In this document: positions 5,506-9,373 of the stretch, one piece after another
Position numbering within the stretch: the stretch's first letter is position 1
Layout: each line of letters starts with the position of its first letter
Assembly (NCBI GenBank): GCA_026002695.1
Contig: BOCB01000059.1
Span: 1-9,373 of the forward strand
Direction: 5' to 3'
Length of the DNA stretch: 9,373 nt
Source of the DNA: Synergistales bacterium
Lineage (GTDB): Bacteria > Synergistota > Synergistia > Synergistales > Synergistaceae
Program-made: the position numbers and the translations under genes
The notes under the pieces: generated by a model
What the model saw: the letters and a program-made list of their open reading frames with translations, nothing else
The model's database searches: none
Told to the model about the DNA's origin: nothing

Positions 5506-5866
5506 TTGGATTGCCGCCGTCGAAGGAGGATAGCACGCCCTTGGCGTAAAGCTCACCGCACGTCCCGAACATTGCCGTGCCCAAAAGCACGAGCGGGATG
5601 CCGGAGTCGCGCGCGAGGTTCACGGTCTCGTCGAGGGGAACTTTGCCGCGCACGAATAAAACTGCCGGGATATCCAGCATCTGAACCGTCCGCACAATTT
5701 GCACGTTGGTGAGGCCGGTTATGAGAAGAGCGCCGGGCTTGCAGAAGGCGAGGACGTCGCTCATAAGATCGCTCGCGAACGCCTTCTCTACCGTGATGGA
5801 CGACAGTTTTTCCTCACAGCAGAGAATTTTCCCGTTCAAAGATTTTGCTATATCATCAAGGGTCAA
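5498..5866 (-). CDS. DRTGG-domain regulatory protein
   Basis: A 122-aa protein matching the short stand-alone DRTGG family: N-terminal MTLDDIAKSLNGKIL, then ASDLMSDVLAF at 31-41, LLITGLTNVQIVRT at 47-60, IPAVLFVRGKVP at 66-77, IPLVLLGT at 90-97, and a GELYAKG end. The alternating strand and helix pattern is that of the domain found between the CBS and acetyltransferase-type modules of some phosphotransacetylases; its ligand is not established. The start is TTG at 5866 with AAGGTGA spaced about 6 bases upstream. The gene overlaps the HATPase gene by 8 bases and lies 37 bases downstream of the binding-protein gene. It is probably a paralogue of the partial gene at 1-245. Family identification is good; the biochemical role is open. 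Confidence 0.85.
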   Translation of the reverse strand: MTLDDIAKSLNGKILCCEEKLSSITVEKAFASDLMSDVLAFCKPGALLITGLTNVQIVRTVQMLDIPAVLFVRGKVPLDETVNLARDSGIPLVLLGTAMFGTCGELYAKGVLSSFDGGNPNE

Positions 5867-5903
5867 TCAATTCACCTTCCGGAATGTCCAAAATATAATG
5901 CGT

Positions 5904-7001
5904 TCATTCGATTATCTCCTCGGAATAGACGTTGACGGTTCCCACCATCACGTATTTTCTGCCCTGCACTTTCAGGACGGCGTACTTGCGAGCCTCCGGC
6001 CTGTGCGTCTTTGGGTTTATCGAGAGTATTTCACTCGATAAGGGTATCTCCTTTGCGACTGACAGCGCGCGCGATATCGACAGCGCGTCCGCTGACTGAG
6101 AGTTTTCGTAGGCGAAGACGACCCACTTGGCAAGGGCGTAAGCTCTTGCCGCCATCACGTTGTCCTTGACGTTTTTATTGAGCGCGTCGCTGATGCTGAG
6201 TTTCAAGAGTTTATGTCCCGCCTCGTCTAAATTAAGGACGTCGTCCTTATCCACGAGCATAAGCCCCTCGGCGTCCAGCAGGAAATTGTTCTTGCCGCCG
6301 GAGTAGTATACTTTCATTCCCCTGTTCGGCATGTTCTCAGCCGCGCGCCAGACGGACACAGCGCTCATGCCGTCGAGCCAGCAGGTCAGAACGCCGGCGT
6401 CACTGCCCGCCGCGGTTTGCACCTGTATGTCGAGCGGCAGCGTCCTCATCGCCGACACGTACATCGGAAGCACCTCAAGCCCGTGTTTGCGGAGCATCGC
6501 TACGTTCTTGGCCGCGCCTTTCGCGAGTTTGTCAGACGTCCTGTCCGTTATGACAGCTATCGATCTCAGTTGGTTCTCGTTTGTCGCCAGCGCGGCAAGC
6601 GCGTTTGCCCGCGCGAAGTACGTAAAGTCTAAAGCGAACAGATAAGGATAAGGGGAACCGCTCGCGTCCTTTATGGCTAAGTCCTCACCGTAAGCGTATA
6701 TCACCGAGGGACCGGATACCGCGCACAGACGCGCGAGTTCGGCGTTCACCGCACCGTCCCCGAAGCTGACTATAGCGCCGCACTTCATGCCGCGCCACTC
6801 CTTCACCTTCGCGGGCAGATCTTTCGCGCCCCTGATGTTCGCGAACATAAAAGTAACCTCGAATCCTCTTACGGCGTCCCTCCGAGTGGACAGCGCCTTT
6901 TCGGCAAGTCTCATGGCGTATTTTACGGACTCGCCGGCGTCGGTGTCCCATCCGCCTTGAGGCGGTATGACAACGACAGGCCACGCCCATCCTTCCCTCA
7001 C
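5904..7001 (-). CDS. Type-1 periplasmic-binding-fold protein, function unknown
   Basis: From the first standard start (GTG, 7001) this encodes 365 residues. The pattern fits the two-lobe type-1 binding fold (LivJ-like / Peripla_BP_6): an opening strand (WAWPVVVIPPQGGWD), alternating strands and helices such as CGAIVSFGDGAVNAELARLC and ENQLRSIAVITDRTSDKLAKG, and a late GMKVYYSGGKNNF segment. It probably binds a small ligand outside the membrane; no ligand can be named and no permease genes are in the window. The GTG has no real Shine-Dalgarno, and codons upstream in the same frame encode an apparent signal peptide (see 7002-7145), so the true protein is probably longer. It leads the minus-strand block 37 bases ahead of the DRTGG gene and could be its first gene. 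I am sure it is a gene, moderately sure of the fold. Confidence 0.8.
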   Translation of the reverse strand: MREGWAWPVVVIPPQGGWDTDAGESVKYAMRLAEKALSTRRDAVRGFEVTFMFANIRGAKDLPAKVKEWRGMKCGAIVSFGDGAVNAELARLCAVSGPSVIYAYGEDLAIKDASGSPYPYLFALDFTYFARANALAALATNENQLRSIAVITDRTSDKLAKGAAKNVAMLRKHGLEVLPMYVSAMRTLPLDIQVQTAAGSDAGVLTCWLDGMSAVSVWRAAENMPNRGMKVYYSGGKNNFLLDAEGLMLVDKDDVLNLDEAGHKLLKLSISDALNKNVKDNVMAARAYALAKWVVFAYENSQSADALSISRALSVAKEIPLSSEILSINPKTHRPEARKYAVLKVQGRKYVMVGTVNVYSEEIIE

Positions 7002-7145
7002 GCCAAGAAGCGGCTTCTTAGCGTCAGCGGACTGTCCGGCGAAAAGCGGAGCTGCGCAAATAACCGTGAGAACCGCAATGAGCAGCGCGAAACAAAAAGA
7101 ACGTGCCGATAGTATTGATCGCCTACATAATAGAAGGTATTTGAT
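7002..7145 (-). other. Signal-peptide coding extension lacking an ATG/GTG/TTG start
   Basis: Reading upstream from 7001 in frame gives KYLLLCRRSILSARSFCFAL, then LIAVLTVICAAPLFA, then GQSADAKKP: a positively charged region, a hydrophobic core and an LFA/GQ cleavage-like site. This is a convincing Sec signal peptide. Back to the in-frame stop near 7185 there is no ATG, GTG or TTG. The best-placed ribosome site (GGGAGG, 7160-7155) lies 9 bases from an ATC at 7145; another candidate is an ATA at 7115. Either a non-standard start is used or a point change destroyed the ATG. Confidence 0.6.
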
Positions 7146-7260
7146 TGACGGCAGCCTCCCTGAGAAAAACTGATTTATTTGTTAAAACCCTTATAAGTGT
7201 AACTGAAAAACGCCCCAAAATCCATTAAGGTTTATGATAACACCAATAGCGTGATTTGGG
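7146..7260. other. Divergent intergenic region, left part
   Basis: Between the binding-protein frame and the uridine phosphorylase promoter there is no gene. It holds the minus-strand GGGAGG site at 7160-7155 and AT-rich sequence with weak -10-like boxes (TTATAA near 7191) for the minus-strand operon. No confident -35 is seen. CACCAA at 7241-7246 and TTGGTG at 7265-7270 form a 6-bp inverted repeat spanning the plus-strand -35 area, a possible operator but short enough to be chance. Confidence 0.4.
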
Positions 7261-7288
7261 TTGTTTGGTGCGCGTAAAACGCTATAAT
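7261..7288 (+). promoter_or_regulatory. Sigma-70-type promoter for the uridine phosphorylase gene
   Basis: A perfect TATAAT lies at 7283-7288, with TTGTTT at 7261-7266 as a partial -35 (first three bases match) and a 16-base spacer. Transcription would begin near 7295, just before the GC hairpin, giving a leader of about 58 bases ahead of the ATG. Confidence 0.6.
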
Positions 7289-7299
7289 TAATTTAGTAG

Positions 7300-7320
7300 G
7301 GGCGGCCGCCTCAGCCGCCC
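7300..7320 (+). other. GC-rich hairpin in the uridine phosphorylase leader
   Basis: GGGCGGC (7300-7306) pairs with GCCGCCC (7314-7320) across a 7-base loop, a strong stem. No T-run follows, so it is not an intrinsic terminator on this strand. The preceding 'TAGGGGCGG' resembles GC-rich extragenic palindromes scattered in many bacterial genomes, so this may be a REP-like unit or a leader structure that affects mRNA stability. Confidence 0.6.
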
Positions 7321-7352
7321 GTTCAATAAATTAGCATTAAGGAGAGTGTCCA

Positions 7353-8147
7353 ATGCCTGAGATAATAAACCGCGCGCACGCGCCCCATGCGAGCAACGAC
7401 GGCGTGTATCATCTTCAGCTCAAGGTCGGCGATGTCGCGGAGTACGTACTCCTTCCCGGCGCGCCCGAGCGTGTGCCGATAATCGCGCAAAATTGGGATA
7501 ACGCGCGCGAGATGGCTTCATACCGCGAATTCAGGACGTTCACCGGAGAGTACGCCGGTATGCGCATATCTGCCACGTCAACAGGCATAGGCGCGCCGAG
7601 CTCAGAGATATGTATACACGAACTCTCCGTGCTCGGCGTACACACCTGCATAAGAGTCGGCAGCACGGGCAGCATAACGCCCGACTTCGACCTCGGCGAT
7701 CTTATAATCCCCGTAGCCTGCGTCCGCAGGGATGGTTCGTCGGCGTTATATGTGGAGCCTGAGTTTCCCTCCTTCGCCGATACGCGCGTCGTCATGGCGC
7801 TGACGGAAGCCTGCGAAAATTTGGGCTTCCGTTACGGGCTCGGCCTCGCCTGTACAGTCGGCTCGTTCTACATCGGACAGGGGCGCCCTCTTTCTGAGGG
7901 CGGCTATTGGCCCAGCTTCGCCGACAAGATAATCCCCGACCTCCGGCAGGCGCGCGTCACCAATATAGAGATGGAGACAGCCGCTCAATATGTCATAGGA
8001 TATCTGCACGGTATGCGCATGGGCGCTGTCCTGTCGGTGATAGCCAATCGCGTGCTTGACAAATGGGGAGACAACGGGGGCGAGGAAAAGGCCTGCCTTG
8101 CCGCTTGCGAGGCGATGAGAATCCTCGCCGCCAAGGATAAAAAATAA
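7353..8147 (+). CDS. udp: Uridine phosphorylase (nucleoside phosphorylase family)
   Basis: A 264-aa cytosolic enzyme that splits uridine with phosphate to uracil and ribose-1-phosphate (pyrimidine salvage). Family marks: LLPGAPERVPIIA at 33-45 (phosphate loop; Arg40 as in E. coli Udp Arg30, with Ala where E. coli has Asp27), STGIGAPSSEICIHEL at 76-91, RVGSTGSI at 101-108 (Arg101, like Arg91), SFYIGQGR at 171-178 (Gln176 and Arg178, matching uracil-contacting Gln166/Arg168), and NIEMETA at 204-210 (the ribose-binding E-M-E). The Q-x-R pair favours uridine over purine substrates. Length is near the usual 250 residues. ATG at 7353 follows AAGGAGAG by 7 bases. It has its own promoter, TATAAT at 7283. 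Nucleoside specificity is predicted, not proved. Confidence 0.92.
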   Translation: MPEIINRAHAPHASNDGVYHLQLKVGDVAEYVLLPGAPERVPIIAQNWDNAREMASYREFRTFTGEYAGMRISATSTGIGAPSSEICIHELSVLGVHTCIRVGSTGSITPDFDLGDLIIPVACVRRDGSSALYVEPEFPSFADTRVVMALTEACENLGFRYGLGLACTVGSFYIGQGRPLSEGGYWPSFADKIIPDLRQARVTNIEMETAAQYVIGYLHGMRMGAVLSVIANRVLDKWGDNGGEEKACLAACEAMRILAAKDKK

Positions 8148-8151
8148 CGGA

Positions 8152-8185
8152 CCGAACAGCCGAACAGAATATATTGCTGTATAAT
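8152..8185 (+). promoter_or_regulatory. Possible promoter with 8-bp tandem repeat before the metal-binding gene
   Basis: CCGAACAG occurs twice head to tail (8152-8159 and 8160-8167), followed by TATAAT at 8180-8185, 37 bases before the ATG. The repeat covers the place where a -35 box would lie and no good -35 is seen, which suits an activator-dependent promoter. This is inference from position only. Confidence 0.35.
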
Positions 8186-8221
8186 TACGACAGTCTGCAA
8201 ATTCGGAGGTGTGTTTCAATT

Positions 8222-8437
8222 ATGAACAAGACGATAAAAATATCAGGTATGTCATGCTCGCACTGCGTCGCGGCGGTAGAGGGAGCGCTTAAAGGCATCA
8301 GCGGCGTGGAGAGCGCGAAAGCTGATCTCGCGTCGGAAAGCGCGGTTGTCTCCATCAGCGGGTCAGTGTCCGACGAGGCTTTGAAAAAAGCGATTGAGGA
8401 AGAGGACTTCGAGGTAGTATCAATAACAGCGGGGTAG
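8222..8437 (+). CDS. Heavy-metal-associated domain protein (CopZ-like copper chaperone)
   Basis: A 71-aa protein that is a single HMA domain, with the metal site GMSCSHC at 9-15 (Cys12, Cys15) after the first strand, the fold's beta-alpha-beta-beta-alpha-beta pattern, and the C-terminal 'EEDFEVVSI' strand. Such proteins bind Cu(I) and pass it to a CopA-type ATPase or a repressor in the cytosol; other soft metals are possible. ATG at 8222 is preceded by GGAGGT with 11 bases between. The open frame could begin further upstream (8174), but that would add residues with no family match. No copper ATPase or CsoR/CueR gene is in view, so the partner is unknown. Confidence 0.9.
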   Translation: MNKTIKISGMSCSHCVAAVEGALKGISGVESAKADLASESAVVSISGSVSDEALKKAIEEEDFEVVSITAG

Positions 8438-8479
8438 GGTTGTTATACTCTGTAATACGCGTATGCCGGAGAGCTCGTA

Positions 8480-9373
8480 TTGTCGTTAGGACCTGAACTG
8501 ATAAGCGCGCAGGCCGACGAGATAAACCTGCGCCGGTTGCATCGGCGCGTTCGCTCCATTGAGTCCGGCGACAAGTGGCTCACCCTCTTTATTGGGCACG
8601 ATGAAGCGTTCTTCTTTTCGTGGGACGCGGAGTTTTACGGCTGCTGTTTGGCCAATGCCGGCGAGATACGAGTTCTGCGCGATATGGCGTCTTCGCGCCC
8701 GCCTATTCAAAACGCCATCAAATCCCATCTCTCGGGCGCGGAGCTTCTTGGCGCGCGAGCCGTTGGCCGCGACAGAGTATTGGAAATAACCTTCCGCCGC
8801 GCCGTCGGGGGAGGGGCGTTTCACTCAAAGAGCCTGATACTCGAAGCGTCCGGCAGGTACAGCAACCTTATCCTTCTCGACAGCGACGACAGGAAAACAA
8901 TAATAGAGGCCGCGTCTCACATATATCCCGACGTCAACAGATACCGCACGATAATACCCGGGCGTCCCTACGCGCCGCCGCCGCCGATAGACGGTGTGCT
9001 CCTTGAAAATTTCCGGATCGGCGGAGAGGGCGGGAATACTGATTCTCTCAACAATTCGCTCGACAAAATTGTCGGCCTCGGCAAACCCCTGATAGCCGCC
9101 ATCAAAAAAACTTGCGCTCAAAATAAACAAAGCATAAGCAGCGCCATTGCGCCGCTTATCAATTATGGCGGCGCGGCGGGCGAGAGTGTCTGCCAGCGGA
9201 TTGGTTCGTATGTAACCATATTTCCTGAGCTGCTGAGTGAGGCCGCGCGTATTGATACCGCTTCGCCGCTCGAAGCGGCGAGGCATTGCGCGATTATCCC
9301 CGTAATGGATAGACACGCGGACAGAATTAAAAGAAAAATCTCGTCACGTCTTGCGGCGCTGACCAAGACCAAC
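8480..9373 (+). CDS. rqcH: NFACT family / RqcH-like ribosome quality control protein, N-terminal part
   Basis: The frame is open for 298 codons and runs off the right edge. RqcH-type proteins bind stalled 50S-peptidyl-tRNA complexes and direct alanine tailing; older annotation is fibronectin-binding protein. Family marks: MSLGPELI-type start, the GRDRVLEITF block at 96-105 with the Asp-Arg pair (98-99) that matches RqcH D97/R98, LEASGRYSNLILLD at 121-134, the PGRPYAPPPP turn at 160-169, and RIKRKISSRLAALTK at 282-296, where the coiled-coil begins. The start is TTG at 8480: an in-frame stop lies at 8453, GGAGAG is 6 bases upstream, and the N-terminus matches the family. It lies 42 bases after the metal-binding gene. 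The C-terminal NFACT-R part is outside the window. Confidence 0.9.
   Translation, partial: MSLGPELISAQADEINLRRLHRRVRSIESGDKWLTLFIGHDEAFFFSWDAEFYGCCLANAGEIRVLRDMASSRPPIQNAIKSHLSGAELLGARAVGRDRVLEITFRRAVGGGAFHSKSLILEASGRYSNLILLDSDDRKTIIEAASHIYPDVNRYRTIIPGRPYAPPPPIDGVLLENFRIGGEGGNTDSLNNSLDKIVGLGKPLIAAIKKTCAQNKQSISSAIAPLINYGGAAGESVCQRIGSYVTIFPELLSEAARIDTASPLEAARHCAIIPVMDRHADRIKRKISSRLAALTKTN

Noticed and set aside
5506..5556. Longer N-terminus for the HATPase protein (start at 5556)
   Set aside because: It adds 17 residues with no family match, overlaps the DRTGG gene more deeply and ignores the coupled ATG at 5505.
7005..7019. AAGAAG/CTTCTT palindrome as a possible terminator
   Set aside because: It lies inside the coding frame (Lys-Lys-Pro-Leu-Leu), has a 3-base loop and no T-run.
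7415..8219. Minus-strand open frames (126, 157 and 71 codons) opposite the uridine phosphorylase gene
   Set aside because: The plus-strand gene carries all family motifs; the opposite frames have none.
8174..8221. Longer N-terminus for the metal-binding protein
   Set aside because: The GGAGGT site and the family N-terminus both fit the ATG at 8222; the upstream codons overlap the likely promoter.
8486..9372. Minus-strand frames opposite the RqcH-like gene
   Set aside because: The plus frame has NFACT motifs over its whole length; the opposite frames look like artefacts of GC-rich codon use.
1..9373. CRISPR array, tRNA or rRNA genes
   Set aside because: No regularly spaced short repeats and no tRNA or rRNA-like stretches were seen.

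Overview
The window looks like chromosomal DNA of an anaerobic bacterium. Most of it is GC-rich (about 58% in a line counted by eye). It has strong Shine-Dalgarno sites, several TTG/GTG starts and an [FeFe]-hydrogenase-type regulatory gene cluster. Synergistota or a related anaerobic lineage is a reasonable guess, but nothing here proves the taxon.

Layout from left to right. On the minus strand, positions 1-7145 form one long co-directional block. Read in transcription order it runs: a secreted type-1 periplasmic-binding-like protein (7001-5904, with an apparent signal peptide encoded further upstream), a DRTGG-domain protein (5866-5498), a small HATPase/anti-sigma-type kinase (5505-5062), and a ferredoxin plus H-cluster-domain protein resembling putative sensory (group D/HydS-like) [FeFe] hydrogenases (4931-3618). 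The block is then interrupted by an island: a Uma2-family nuclease gene, an EcoRV-type restriction endonuclease, its adenine-N6 methyltransferase, a broken 3' end of an ABC exporter gene, and a second Uma2 gene. Beyond the island a second DRTGG-like gene (245-1) resumes the hydrogenase-sensor type of content.

The island (about 246-3617) is the most unusual part. The restriction-modification pair is clearly more AT-rich than its surroundings (37% GC in a counted line). It sits between two direct repeats of about 619 bp, each carrying a full-length Uma2 gene; the two proteins are about 89% identical and the repeats align without gaps. No transposase or integrase is visible. The endonuclease keeps the EcoRV catalytic residues and the GATATC-reading loop, so the predicted specificity is GATATC. 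Separately, a 26-bp inverted repeat with one mismatch brackets the hydrogenase-like gene.

On the plus strand, 7262-9373 carries a promoter and GC hairpin followed by a uridine phosphorylase gene, a 71-aa heavy-metal-binding (CopZ-like) protein, and the 5' part of a gene for an NFACT/RqcH-type ribosome quality control protein that runs off the right edge. These look like ordinary host genes.
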